A stretch of DNA of 64,000 nucleotides, from NCBI GenBank assembly GCA_025490895.1, contig JALPQI010001018.1, positions 1-64,000 on the forward strand, written 5' to 3'. The notes below the pieces were generated by a model. That model was not told where the DNA came from, ran no database searches, and was given only the letters and a program-made list of their open reading frames with translations. Origin of the DNA: Thaumatotibia leucotreta. Taxonomy: Eukaryota > Arthropoda > Insecta > Lepidoptera > Tortricidae. Shown here in pieces: positions 44,396 through 54,804 of the stretch; positions within the stretch are counted from its first letter, which is position 1; each line of letters starts with the position of its first letter. Both the position numbers and the translations under genes were made by a program.

Positions 44396-46134
44396 GACTT
44401 GATAAACCGTGGAATCGATATCCATGTTGATTTTTACTGTTTGCCCTTTTTACAACATTCAAGGATTGATTTCTCAAAAACTTAAAAAACACGTCTTTAC
44501 TCATTTATGTTTAGGGATACTCCTGTGAAATTTGGGATGAAATAGGTATTTTAATTGATCAAGTTTCGCCATACAAACCCTGGACCCCTATCGCACCCCC
44601 TAGGGAGTGGATTTTGACCTAACCATTTTTAGAGCTTCCCTACACCCTCAAAGAAACCTACGCACTATATTTGGAATCTCTAGAACCATAAATGAACATG
44701 ATGTATAAATAAATAATAAAATTATATTGATATTTTTCGAAATTTACCCCATAACACCATAACCGTGTACATAGTATTTCATGTCCGCCGCGTTAAATTT
44801 TAAAATCGTTATTGTTTTCGTGATCTACGACTCGATAAAGTATAAAAACGATACCCGTCTTGATTCTTTCACTTCGTCACCCTTTTTAACTTTTTCAGGG
44901 GTTGAATTAAAAAAAAACCTTAAACATTCCTATACTCAATTACTTTAAAGAATACTCTTGCGAAGTTTCGGATCAAATAGTTCAACTAATCTTATTTCCC
45001 CATACAAACTTTGGACCCCCATTTCAACCTCTTAGAAGGTGAATTTTGTAAAATCCTTTCTTAGTGCTCGTCTACACCATAAAAGGAACCTACGTGCCAA
45101 ATTTGGAGTCTATAGGACCAGGGGTTTAGGCTGTGCGTGCATCTTTATAAGGGAGCTTCTTCTTTTATATATATAGATAAAAGATAAATAATAAAATTAT
45201 ATTGATATTTTTCGAATTTTACCCCATTACACCATAACCGTGTACATAGTATTTCACGTCCGCCGCGTTAAAATTAAAAATCTCTATTGTATTCGTGATC
45301 TACGTCCCGATAAACCATAGAAACGATACCCAACTTGATTTTTTCACTTCGTCACCCTTTTTACCTTTTTCCGGGGGTTGAATTTTCAAAAAACCTTTAA
45401 CAAACCTTTACTCAATTACTTTAAAGAATACTTTTGCGAAGTTTCGGATCAAATAGTTCAACTAATCTTATTTCGCCATACAAACTTTGGACCCCCATTT
45501 CAACCCCTTAGAAGGTGAATTTTGTAAAATCCTTTCTTAGTGCTCGTCTACACCATAAAAGGAACCTACGTGCCAAATTTGGAGTCTATAGGACCAGGGG
45601 TTTAGGCTGTGCGTGCATCTTTATAAGGGAGTTTCTTCTTTTATATATATAGATAAAAGATAAATAATAAAATTATATTGATATTTTTCGAATTTTACCC
45701 CATTACACCATAACCGTGTACATTGTATTTCACGTCCGCCGCGTTAAAATTAAAAATCGTTATTGTATTCGTGATCTACGTCCCGATAAACCATAGAAAC
45801 GATACCCAACTTGATTTTTTCACTTCGTCACCCTTTTTACCTTTTTCCGGGGGTTGAATTTTCAAAAAACCTTTAACATACCTTTACTCAATTACTTTAA
45901 AGAATACTTTTGGGAAGTTTCGGATCAAATAGTTCAACTAATCTTATTTCGCCATACAAACTTTGGACCCCCATTTCAACCCCTTAGAAGGTGAATTTTG
46001 TAAAATCCTTTCTTAGTGCTCGTCTACACCATAAAAGGAACCTACGTGCCAAATTTGGAGTCTATAGGACCAGGGGTTTAGGCTGTGCGTGCATCTTTAT
46101 AAGGGAGCTTCTTCTTTTATATATATAGATATAT

Positions 46135-46258
46135 ATGTTTTGTTACGCGAAGTCGCGTGGAGCGGCCATGTGGGCAAGATATACAAGGAAATGTATCCAC
46201 TCCTCTTTGTATATCTTGCCCACATGGCCGCTCCACGCGACTTCGCGTGATGTAAACA
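46135..46258. repeat. Perfect 42-bp inverted repeat foldback
   Basis: Arms 46145-46186 and 46207-46248 (ACGCGAAGTCGCGTGGAGCG... and inverse) enclose a 20-bp spacer. An imperfect outer extension reads ATGTTTxxxT / AxxxAAACAT. It sits at the right edge of the tandem array. Related TCACGCGACGTCG words recur at 46560-46625. Confidence 0.8.
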
Positions 46259-47195
46259 TATCATGCGTACTTACACATTTCTCGACTTTGCGTTATTATT
46301 CATAGTAAAAAAGCTAAATTCCTTTGTTAAATCACGAAATCCAATCGAGAAATAACAATATAACGGCAAAGAAATACATCTGCACTGCGCGGCTGCGGCG
46401 AGCCAACTAGCGAGCGCGCTGAAAAATAATGGAGATGGCTACCCACAGGCCACACCACCTGCCGAATAGGTAAAACCCTTCCCTAGTGGCCAAAACTAAT
46501 GCCAGAATCTATTACGCTACGGCTACCATCTTGACGCGTAAACAAAATCGTAAGGCACTATCACGCGACGTCGTGTGGTCGGTCACACGGTAATGGACGG
46601 CATCACGCGACGTCGCGTGATGTGGCAATGAACGTGTTAAAGGACAGTGCATCATAATACGGTGTCATTACATTAATTATAAAGTCAACTTCTTTTTGTT
46701 TTTTTTTTCAATACATATTTATTGTAGGATATTCTTACACAAATTGAGTAATTTCAATTGATTTGAATTGTTGTTATATTTAGAGGTATTTTACTTAATT
46801 AGTAAATAAAGGTAAATTATCATTCTAAACTTATGATAAGGATGTAGATAAATGTATGTATATGACTGTACATAATTAAGCATTAAACACTCGTGTCATC
46901 TTATTATGAAACCACACTCATGTTTAATGCCTCTTATTATGCGCCAGCCACATAAATAACTATTAATTACTACGTAATAAAAACAAAAGATAAAATTGAT
47001 TCGCAATAATTGATACCAAAAATAATGGATTCTGGCCAACCAAATTTTGTTGGCAGTTATTTCCTGTCGGTATCACTGTATGATATGGACCATATACAAT
47101 CTAAGTCCAATATATAGATGCGCGCAAAATGCCACTGTATGATTAAAAAAAAATAGGCATAGTAGGTGCTAATATACAGGGTGAAATCTTTTACA

Positions 47196-47349
47196 TCATC
47201 ATCAGCCTATGATAGTCCACTGCTGGACGTAGGCCTCTCCTATTAACTATGCGTATAGTCGCATTAGGAGGTAAATGCCCATAATCGCCACGCTGGGCAA
47301 GCGGATTGGCGATCGCAGTAATGTGTCCACTATGATGATGCTGCTGATG
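47196..47349 (-). mobile_element. LINE-tailed repeat family 1, 3' half
   Basis: CATCATCAGCCTATGATAGT, GGCGATCGCAGTAATGTGTC. Ends at ATGATGATGCTGCTG; the head is missing. Confidence 0.72.
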
Positions 47350-47386
47350 ATCTTTTACATGATATACAATTATATTTTCTGGATCT

Positions 47387-47582
47387 ACTATCCCCAATCT
47401 ACGAAATTCATTCGTTTCACAAAACGTGATTCGCTCAAATTCGTTGATTTCGTAGAGTGGGGCATAGAATGAGCATTTGCTCGTTTGGTCTAAATCCCCT
47501 TAAGAACGTTACCGATACTTGCAAAGTCATGGCACGGCTACAGGATGCTGGAACGGGTACAAATACTCGTGATACAAAATAC
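47387..47582. mobile_element. Palindromic MITE family 3 fragment plus shared flank
   Basis: CTACTATCCCCAATCTACG to CTCGTTTGGTCTAAATCCCC is most of the palindrome. Then TTAAGAACGTTACCGATACT and GCAAAGTCATGGCACGG are the inverse of 40800-40890. A further half-copy is at 47773-47838. Confidence 0.65.
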
Positions 47583-48129
47583 CTGGTATCGTTCAATTAA
47601 TGCGTCGATATGGTGTTCGTTAGTGGTGGTAAAAACTTGTTTGAGGTGTGGCTGGAGTGAAGTGTTGCGTACCGCAATTAGGTTAACTATTAGTGAAATG
47701 AAAACGGTACAAGATATAGATTAACTTTCGCGATTTGCATATTATTTCCACGAAACTGAACTTAATCGCGTTAAGGTGCATTCAGACCAAACGAGCAATC
47801 ACTATTCTAACCCCCTACTCTACGAAATTCAATCGTTACACAAAGATCACGGTTACGTAAAGATATCCCAAGATATTTATTTATTTTATAGGCGCGAAGA
47901 GTAGACTTCCTATAGAAATTTTAATTTGCCGTTGTTTTTTTCTGTCAGTTGCTAGACAGAGTATAGGTAGTCATAATCCTTAGTACATTGATACCTTCAA
48001 ACAATAGACGTACCAACATCGTGAAAGGAAGCGCTTCCTATAATCGTAACAGTCAATCACTTGCAAGTAACGTAGCATGGATTTATCGGGGCGAGACTGG
48101 CTTGCGAAATACGTTCATTGAGCACATGT

Positions 48130-48550
48130 GTACAGTCTACGAAATAAAATATGGCAGCTGCACGCCATATAAATAGCATTTCAAACACGGTCCTTAAATT
48201 TCGTTGAAAAGTCCTTCCCTGCTAAACATAATAGCGATATCTAAAAATAAAATTTAATGCAAACATGCACCTTAAATTCTATAGCTTCCATTTCCAAATG
48301 CCTCTATTTTTGAGATATCGCTATTTCGTTTAGCAGGACAGAAGTGATGTCCTCTTCAATACATCATTAATGATTTTTGTATATAATATTATTATCTTTA
48401 TATAAACTTCAACCGCTATCTAAACATTGTTCGGATTGGTCCATCAAACTTGATTGATTGATTGGCTATGTCGGCCCAATTGTACAATTGTTTTTGGGGC
48501 ATTTTTGAATTCGCATTAGATTTCCATGTTTATATATGGTCACAGTATAT
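48130..48550 (+). repeat. Unclassified interspersed repeat, copy 1
   Basis: Shares with 60680-61090 the blocks GCACGCCATAT, TTTCAAA(C/A)ACGGTCCT, GATTGGTCCATCAAA and CATGTT(T)ATATATGGTC in the same order. Copy 1 contains an extra inverted pair (CTGCTAAACATAATAGCG / CGCTATTTCGTTTAGCAG, 48226-48350). Confidence 0.6.
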
Positions 48551-48715
48551 AGACTGACTGTTCAAATTCAATCTAATAAGAACACGATCTGCTCCGAAAC
48601 TGACTAAACAATAATCCGGAATTTGGTAACCTCCGCCCAAATCGATTTAAGCGCGTATGAGGATGAGGACCTACCGAGAACCTCACAAATTCATTCTTAA
48701 TGACACTTTCATATA

Positions 48716-48800
48716 AGTCATCATCATCATAGCTGCCGGAAGACGTCCCCTGCTGGACATGGACCTCACCAAAGATTGCCACGATGACCAGACTCAGCAA
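48716..48800 (-). mobile_element. LINE 3' end (EVHVQQG tail)
   Basis: Minus strand GGTGAGGTCCATGTCCAGCA encodes EVHVQQG and runs into GCTATGATGATGATGA, an RTE-like GATGAT tail. Confidence 0.5.
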
Positions 48801-49523
48801 TCGACGACAATGTCATGGTATTAAGAAAATTAAACTATAAAATGTTCCTTGCTCGAGAAATGTATAGCTCTTATACACGTGGGCAGTTGACATTTACGCG
48901 ACGACATGTATCAATTATAGTTTCATATTCATATTTGAATGCTACCTAAAAAGCATGTTGACAATGTATGCAAATGTTGTTGACTGTACCTTGCAACATC
49001 TACTTACATATGTAGATTAGTTGGTATCGGAAGGGCAGGGCGTGTGCAATGGACCGAAATAATTCCTTATTGTTAAGAATTATTGCTTCGAGCATATGTA
49101 TCTCATGGGGATAAGCGGAGCGGAGAGCGGAATTTATCGTTAATTGTTTTTTTTTATCGGCAATGGACTGAATGGACATACACTCTCTAAAATAACTAAA
49201 TTAAGGGCTGATTTTTCAATCCTCAGTTAAAAATATCCGTCAGTTAAAAGTATTACCATCCTTATCGCTGGTCATCAGTCAAAAAAGGATAGAGCTAACA
49301 TTTATTTGACAGTTACTGTTATCTGGGGATTGAAAAATCAGTACTAAGTAAACCTGCATTATATGAAATATAATACGTTTTGTAAGCAAATAGTTTCATT
49401 ACGTATTTATGTCGACAAGATACATCCCCAAATATAGCGTGCAATTCTGGGTATAACTTTACAAATTTCCATACTTTATTATACACATTTTAAGCAGGAT
49501 GTTGGCGGCTTTAATTTTATTTT

Positions 49524-49712
49524 TAGTACAGATGGTGCCCATTTTAGGCTCTAGTGCGAGAAGTGGGTCATTTTACGTCAGGTCCAAAACTTCGGAGGGC
49601 CATCTGCACAAAAAAACGTCATATACTCCCTATCGGTCGTGTTTTTAAACATCGCCACTCGTTTCGAATTTCATGTTTTTCGCACTTGTGTCGTAATGTA
49701 CTATTCTACTCA
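49524..49712. repeat. MITE-like repeat (AGTACAGATGGTGCC)
   Basis: AGTACAGATGGTGCCCATTTT, GTCAGGTCCAAAACTTCGGA, GGGCCATCTGCAC and GCCACTCGTTTCGAATTTC. Relatives are at 40640-40800 (inverse), 54805-55100 and 57095-57215. Confidence 0.6.
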
Positions 49713-50497
49713 CTACATCAAAAAATAGATTCATTTATAAAATACCTAAACAATGAAGACTAAACATAATATGACTTAATTTAAACTACAGTTTTTACAA
49801 GAATTATTACATATTTATTTACATTGTATGTACTTCAATTTAACTAAATAATATTCAAAATACAAGCATTATAAACATCCCAACTCGCGACTCAAAATCG
49901 CTATATCCTCTACAATAAGCTCTTCACTGTGATCTGCTGTGATTGACAGAAATAGAGGCTTCAACCAAGATCAGTTTCGATAGCACATGACTACAATAGT
50001 CAGTCAGTCAGTGTAGTCAGTATAGTGAGTTGGGTCAGTTGTACAAAGTGGCTTTTGTGAGTGAATTCGGAATCTTTTGTTGCGTGGGAACGTTTGATAA
50101 AGTCATGTAAACATTTACGAGTCTTATTGGATTTCATGGTCGTGTTACGTAAAGGTAATTTTGTTTTATTGGTACTATGCAGGTTAAAGATATGTGTTTA
50201 TAAGTAAATATGTAATATTTTCTTCGGTTACCGCGAGGATTACTCATGAAATAAAACTATGAAAACGGATAAACTCGCGTATATTAACTAATTTTAACTT
50301 CATTCCGACGTTTCGAACACTTTACAGGGTTCGTGGTCTGCGGATGACTGACAATGGAGGAAATTTGATAGATCTACCTCCATCAAAATAAGAAAAATAA
50401 GTACAAAACCACCCACCAAAGAAAAATTACTAAACCACAGACAATAAATTTTAAGGGTGGATGTACATACATCCACCCTTAAAATTTCATGCAATAG

Positions 50498-50707
50498 CAT
50501 GTCAGTGATGGACCGAATCATTCTATTAAGTTTGACAAGCCTTTGGTTCTTGTTAAGGAGAAGAGAAACATTCCTAGAATGTTGCATGAGGCTATTGAGA
50601 TAATGAAATATCCAAACTTTAATAGAATGGAAAGAAGCTTGTCTCTACCACCAGCTTGGGATCCAGTTGTTCATCTGATAAAGGAACAGTCTAGACATAA
50701 ACCGTGA
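50498..50707 (+). pseudogene. Penelope-like polyprotein C-terminus
   Basis: Reads DGPNHSIKFDKPLVLVKEKR, then IPRMLHEAIEIMKYPNFNR and LSLPPAWDPVV, ending at TGA. This matches the region after the GIY-YIG endonuclease in Penelope-like polyproteins (KEx(H/R)...REAIEIxKxPNxFNR...LxxxW). A stop lies just upstream (TAG at 50494), and no reverse transcriptase or GIY-YIG core is present. Confidence 0.75.
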
Positions 50708-50759
50708 GGCTGATGTATTTGGCGGTGGTGACCATTCCCCCCCTTTTTAGTACTGGCAA

Positions 50760-51049
50760 CATTTTTTCAAAATTATTTTAAATTTCCTTATTAATCAAAA
50801 TTGTATGTTTTGGTTTAATGCATGATGATCTTAAGATGTACTACAAATGTTTTTTGAAAAGAGTTGTCCCGCTGAGTTTCTTGCCGGTCCCAATTTTGGG
50901 ATACCTTCCTAACAATACAATCATACAAAGGAAGGAAATACTTCTCAGGCAGTGGCGTAGGGATAGAACCGGCGTAGATTATTTATTTTGTCTCTTGTCT
51001 TCATTCTGAAAATATTTGTAATGAATAACTAGCTTAATTTGCAAATTTT
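50760..51049 (+). other. Penelope-like element 3' untranslated region
   Basis: Between the polyprotein stop and the right arm. Contains a 63-codon ORF (MHDDLKMYYKCFLKRVVPLS...) with no homology I know. The stretch GTTGTCCCGCTGAGTTTCTT reads like many Penelope 3' regions as I remember them. No function assigned. Confidence 0.35.
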
Positions 51050-51299
51050 GTATGTACATCCACCCTTAAAATTTATTGTCTGTGGTTTAGTAATTTTTCT
51101 TTGGTGGGTGGTTTTGTACTTATTTTTCTTATTTTGATGGAGGTAGATCTATCAAATTTCCTCCATTGTCAGTCATCCGCAGACCACGAACCCTGTAAAG
51201 TGTTCGAAACGTCGGAATGAAGTTAAAATTAGTTAATATACGCGAGTTTATCCGTTTTCATAGTTTTATTTCATAAGTAAATATGTCTTTTTTTTTGTG

Positions 51300-51440
51300 C
51301 AATGTAGTAGATAGATAGAATACTCTTTATTGCTCACCTTAACAAAAAAGAAAACATGGTTAAAACAGACGATTATACATAGAGGTACACAACAGGCGGT
51401 CTTATCGCTATAAAGTAATCTCTTCCAGACAACCTTTGGG
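51300..51440 (-). mobile_element. LINE 3' UTR end
   Basis: Minus strand: CCGCTACCCAAAGGTTGTCT, GAAGAGATTACTTTATAGCG, ATAAGACCGCCTGTTGTG, then GAGCAATAAAGAGTATTC and a CTATCTA tail. This is a LINE 3' end common in Lepidoptera, with its own AATAAA. Confidence 0.68.
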
Positions 51441-51626
51441 TAGCGGAAACAAATTAAAATAGTGAAACAGTATATAGGTGATTGCAACATTTTAAGAAGC
51501 TCATTTATCTTATCACACACTTTTAAAAGTGCATATATATATATATATATTATAAATATACAAAACATACATATATATTCATACATATAAATAAATACAT
51601 ATATAGATAATATATATATAAATATA

Positions 51627-51890
51627 CAGGGTGTTTTTTTTTCGACCGTTCAAATTCTACGTAGTGAATGTGTAGGTCATACTGACCAACTTTTACTATG
51701 GGGACAAAGTCGAAATCGCGAAAAAAAAATCAGCTGTTTCATACATTTCGGCCGGCGTAATGCCGCCAATTTGTATGAAACAGCTGATTTTTTTTTCGCG
51801 ATTTCGACTTTGTCCCCATAGTAAAAGTTGGTGAGTATGACCTACACATTCACTACGTAGAATTTGAACGGTCGAAAAAAAAACACCCTG
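51627..51890. mobile_element. 264-bp foldback element, about 120-bp arms
   Basis: CAGGGTGTTTTTTTTTCGAC... to the inverse ...GTCGAAAAAAAAACACCCTG. The arms are identical except for about one base (GAC/CAC near the middle). The short loop is near 51745-51765. The 78-codon ORF is incidental. Confidence 0.85.
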
Positions 51891-51964
51891 TATAGTATTG
51901 CACAATTGTAATGCAATATTTTTAAATGGCAATTCAATTAGTTTGATTTGTAATATTACTCTTC

Positions 51965-52062
51965 CCGGTGTCGTAAGGGATTGTTATAAGCATTTACCTC
52001 CTATTGCGTCTAATAGAAGAGGCCTACGTCCATCAGTGAACAGAGATAGGCAGATAATGTTA
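51965..52062 (+). mobile_element. LINE-tailed repeat family 1, deleted copy
   Basis: GGTGTCGTAAGGGATTG, CATTTACCTCCTATTGCGTC and GGCCTACGTCCATCAGTGAA. Confidence 0.55.
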
Positions 52063-52102
52063 TTTTAAAATCTATATTATATTCGTATCCCAAACAAATA
52101 AT

Positions 52103-52253
52103 AGAGAAATTAATTATAGTTGACCTAAATAAGCTTCCCTTAAATTAAAAGCAAATTCATTTGCATTTCCCTGTATATTTATACAGGGTGTTTTTCTTCA
52201 TTTGCTTTTAATTTAAGGGAAGCTTATTTAGGTCAACTATAATTAATTTCTCT
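52103..52253. repeat. Perfect 54-bp inverted repeat
   Basis: 52103-52156 (AGAGAAATTAATTATAGTTG...) and 52200-52253 are exact inverses around a 43-bp spacer that contains the start of the next element. Confidence 0.8.
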
Positions 52254-52652
52254 AAGAAACGAAGTGTCTTAACTCTTATTGTTATTGAGTTATTAAAAAA
52301 ATGAATTTAATGACTGAACAAGTGTACTGCAACCTTTATTACATTCAAATAATGTTAGTTATTTTGACATTTGCCGTCAGTCACCTGAGCCCTCTGCAAC
52401 TAAGGTGACGTAACTCGGACGTATTTTCAACTTTATGGTGTTAATAATAGGTCACATGTCACGTGACCGACAGTGGCAGAGGGTCTTTTATGTTAATTTT
52501 AAGGTTCTCTCACACTTAATATTTCATTTATTATGTATGAAAACGAAAATTTTTTTTTTATCGAATTTAACAAAACTGATAAATATACCAGGCAACTTAT
52601 TAATTTCCCAAGTAACGTGTCCAATTTAACGCAAATCAATACGAACACCCTG
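52184..52652. mobile_element. TIR element CAGGGTGT...ACACCCTG
   Basis: Starts TACAGGGTGTTTTTCTTC and ends ATACGAACACCCTGTA, 469 bp. The left end lies inside the 54-bp palindrome, so an inverted duplication of its first bases and flank is suggested. No ORF of note. Confidence 0.6.
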
Positions 52653-53077
52653 TATTATTAGTTACTCCCACCTGTATCGTAGATAAGATAACGTTTATCG
52701 ATTATTGAAACGGCGGTTTCTTAGCTCATTTTAATATATCTAATATGCGTATAAATGATGCGGTATATAAATGCGATCCAGTGTTCATAGCATGAACTGA
52801 AGCCGCGAGTTTAACGCCTCATACTCTCTATCCCTCTCGCTCGCACCAATACGAGTTTGAGCGGGATGGATAGAAAGTAAGTCTGCGTTAAACTGACTCC
52901 GTAAGCTCATAGTAGGCACCTCGTTGTGTTTTTTTTATATTTAGATACGATAGCCTGCATGCATCTTTTAATGTCAGAACAAGTTTTTTTAGACTGTATC
53001 TATTAGGATTGAAATGTATCTTTTATACATAAACGTATCTACTTAATATATAATATCTAGGTATAGTTTTTCAATGA

Positions 53078-53155
53078 CAAGCTCTGTAGCTTAGTCGCTA
53101 CTGGCAACAAAGCTCGAGGTTCGGGGTTCGATTCCCGCAGAGGGCAGCATCTTTA
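53078..53155 (+). mobile_element. tRNA-like SINE head
   Basis: AGCTCTGTAGCTTAGTCGCT (A box) and CGGGGTTCGATTCCCGCAGA (B box) are 44 bp apart, followed by AGGGCAGCATC and AT-rich sequence. The acceptor stem does not close, so a SINE relic is preferred to a tRNA gene. Confidence 0.55.
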
Positions 53156-53520
53156 TTAATTAACATGAAAAGCAATTTTCATATTTTATTTAGTATGAAA
53201 ATATGCAGTGACAAAATTGCTTCACCTACAAATTTATTAGAGTAGGTAACGTTTAAAAATTCTTAACTCGGAAACTACAAGAACGAGTACTCCTATTCCT
53301 GGCCTGATGTCCACAACGAAAGTTTTTGGATGTCAAAGTTAGGACCACCCTGTATAAAACAAGATGAATATATGGAGATATGTCTATTAATATAGTTTCT
53401 TTTTAATAAATAAGTAAACCACGAGACTGTAACATCAGCTACCAATTATTTTGTATGTTCTTATAATACGGAACGGATAAACATACGGAAACTCAACTTT
53501 AAAAACACGCAAAGAATGGT

Positions 53521-53585
53521 CAGTGACACTTCAATCCCTTAGTCGACTCTCGCGGGAAGAGATGGGGTGGTGACAAATGTATTAT
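53521..53585 (-). mobile_element. LINE-tailed repeat family 1, head fragment
   Basis: CACTTCAATCCCTTAGTCGA, then CGGGAAGAGATGGGGTGGTG and ACAAATGTATT. Confidence 0.65.
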
Positions 53586-53599
53586 TGGTGCCAGTAACT

Positions 53600-54240
53600 G
53601 TCGTTACAATCTTGTGTGTTTACCCAAATGTTTTCAATTGTATTTAGAACTATAATGTGTGTAATCCTTAATCAAGAAAACGCCTTAAAAAACCTTAACT
53701 TGTCTCTGTACCGGCATTTTAACTTAGCCATGATTATAGATTAGGTACCCAGTCCAATCTATGAAAATTACAGCACAATAGATATAATGGTAGAAAAATA
53801 AAATCAATTCTATTTTGTCAAAGATTATTTCACGCCAGTTATCATAACATTAGCACACAAATTATGCTACCGCCAACCGCTCCCCATAAATAACATTCGA
53901 TTAGACTAGACGATCGGCTAACCCGTATTTATTACCATAGGACCCATAATTACATACTGAACATATTTACAAAATATTTATGGTAAATACTTGCATTAGC
54001 ATATGCCAATTTTGGAATAAAATAAGATGAATGTGTTGGAGAGATATTGAGTTCGAACTTTCCTCGAGAAAACGAGTTTTTAATAGTATTTTAATGTTAT
54101 AATTTGAACGTTTTCTTAATTTAGGATTAGTATAAACGGATCTAATATAGTAATTATGGCATTCAGTTTTCCAGTTGATGATTTAGTGACTTTGGACAGT
54201 TAAAATTAGTAAAAACCTGATTGGAGTTTACATTTTCATT
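53600..54240. other. Interval without recognised feature
   Basis: AT-rich sequence with no ORF, inverted repeat or known repeat match that I can see. Confidence 0.3.
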
Positions 54241-54248
54241 TAGAATTA

Positions 54249-54345
54249 TAACATGTCGAGCAATCATCGACTTAAATACGTGAGTAACACGGTTCGATAA
54301 TATTTTAATACATTTTCATTCTTTATAATTAATAATATAATCAAA
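54249..54345 (+). mobile_element. Penelope-like terminal repeat, truncated copy
   Basis: Begins AACATGTCGAGCAATCATCG, then ACGTGAGTAACACGGTTCG. The same start point, inverted, is seen in the 27375-27461 copy. Confidence 0.65.
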
Positions 54346-54596
54346 AGTATTGTATTGTAATAATGTAGTAAGTACCAGAGAACGGAAACGTGATTTTATC
54401 CATACAAAAAAACGGTTCTTTTTTTCGTTCTTCTGTAATAAATTCTAAGTTATGAGTAATAGTACATGAAGAGTATAAAATATTTGAAAATATTGGGTTA
54501 TTTCGAGGTTTTTGTAAAATACCGATTCCGGTACCTGGTAAGTAGTGTATTGAGCTTTTAAATAAAATAGCATACGCTAGGTAAAAGCTGTAAAAA

Positions 54597-54780
54597 GTGC
54601 TCGAGTGGAGATCTCGGTTTGGCAAAAGCAGTGTAGGACGTCCACCAACAAGATGGACAGACGATTTAAGAAGATCGCCGGGAGACACTGGCCGGTGTGT
54701 GTACAGGTCCAAGAGGGAGGCCTATGTTCAGCATTAGACGTCATATGGCTGAAATGATAATGATGATGATATTGATGATG
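54597..54780 (+). mobile_element. RTE-type LINE ORF2 end with GATGAT tail
   Basis: VLEWRSRFGKSSVGRPPTRW, TDDL, and EAYVQ followed by a stop and TCATATGGCTGAAATGATAA, TGATGATGAT. One internal frameshift. The GRPPTRW-TDDL and EAYVQ(Q)W order identifies an RTE-type C-terminus. Confidence 0.75.
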
Positions 54781-54804
54781 AATTAGGCACATTAATGGTG
54801 CTTT

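Larger units (their letters stand above)
42944..46137 (+). repeat. 476-bp tandem repeat array interrupted by a LINE
   Basis: Starts ACTAGCAGTTACCCGCGGCT. Units share GGACCAGGGGTTTAGGCTGT, TTCTTCTTTTATATATATAG and CGTGTACATAGTATTTCACG. Landmarks recur at 44712, 45187 and 45663, and at 45145, 45621 and 46097 (period 475-476). The last two units are nearly identical and the first ones more diverged. The leftmost unit is split by the LINE at about 43340-44395. No ORF belongs to the array itself. Confidence 0.85.
50246..51274 (+). mobile_element. Penelope-like element between 225-bp inverted arms
   Basis: Arms 50246-50470 and 51050-51274 are inverse copies over their full length. The right arm contains CTCCATTGTCAGTCATCCGC, CACGAACCCTGTAAAGTG and TTCGAAACGTCGG, a sequence characteristic of lepidopteran Penelope-like terminal repeats. 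Between them lies the C-terminus of the GIY-YIG-type protein. Penelope-like elements are known to carry terminal repeats in direct or inverted order. The left arm extends further out (TTCGGTTACCGCGAGG). Confidence 0.82.

Noticed and set aside
42944..46137. CRISPR-like or satellite interpretation of the regularly spaced repeats
   Set aside because: The units are contiguous 476-bp tandem copies without unique spacers, in a eukaryotic repeat context. With three to five units it is too short to be called a satellite.
50420..51190. Possible working hammerhead ribozyme at TTCGAAACGTCGG in the Penelope-like arms
   Set aside because: The GAAAC-GTC half is visible but no CUGANGA core can be found at the required place, so no ribozyme is called here.
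24902..53155. tRNA-like segments at 24902, 53078 and in the SINEs
   Set aside because: A and B boxes are present, but acceptor stems do not pair and the sequence runs into repeat bodies, so they are SINE relics rather than tRNA genes.
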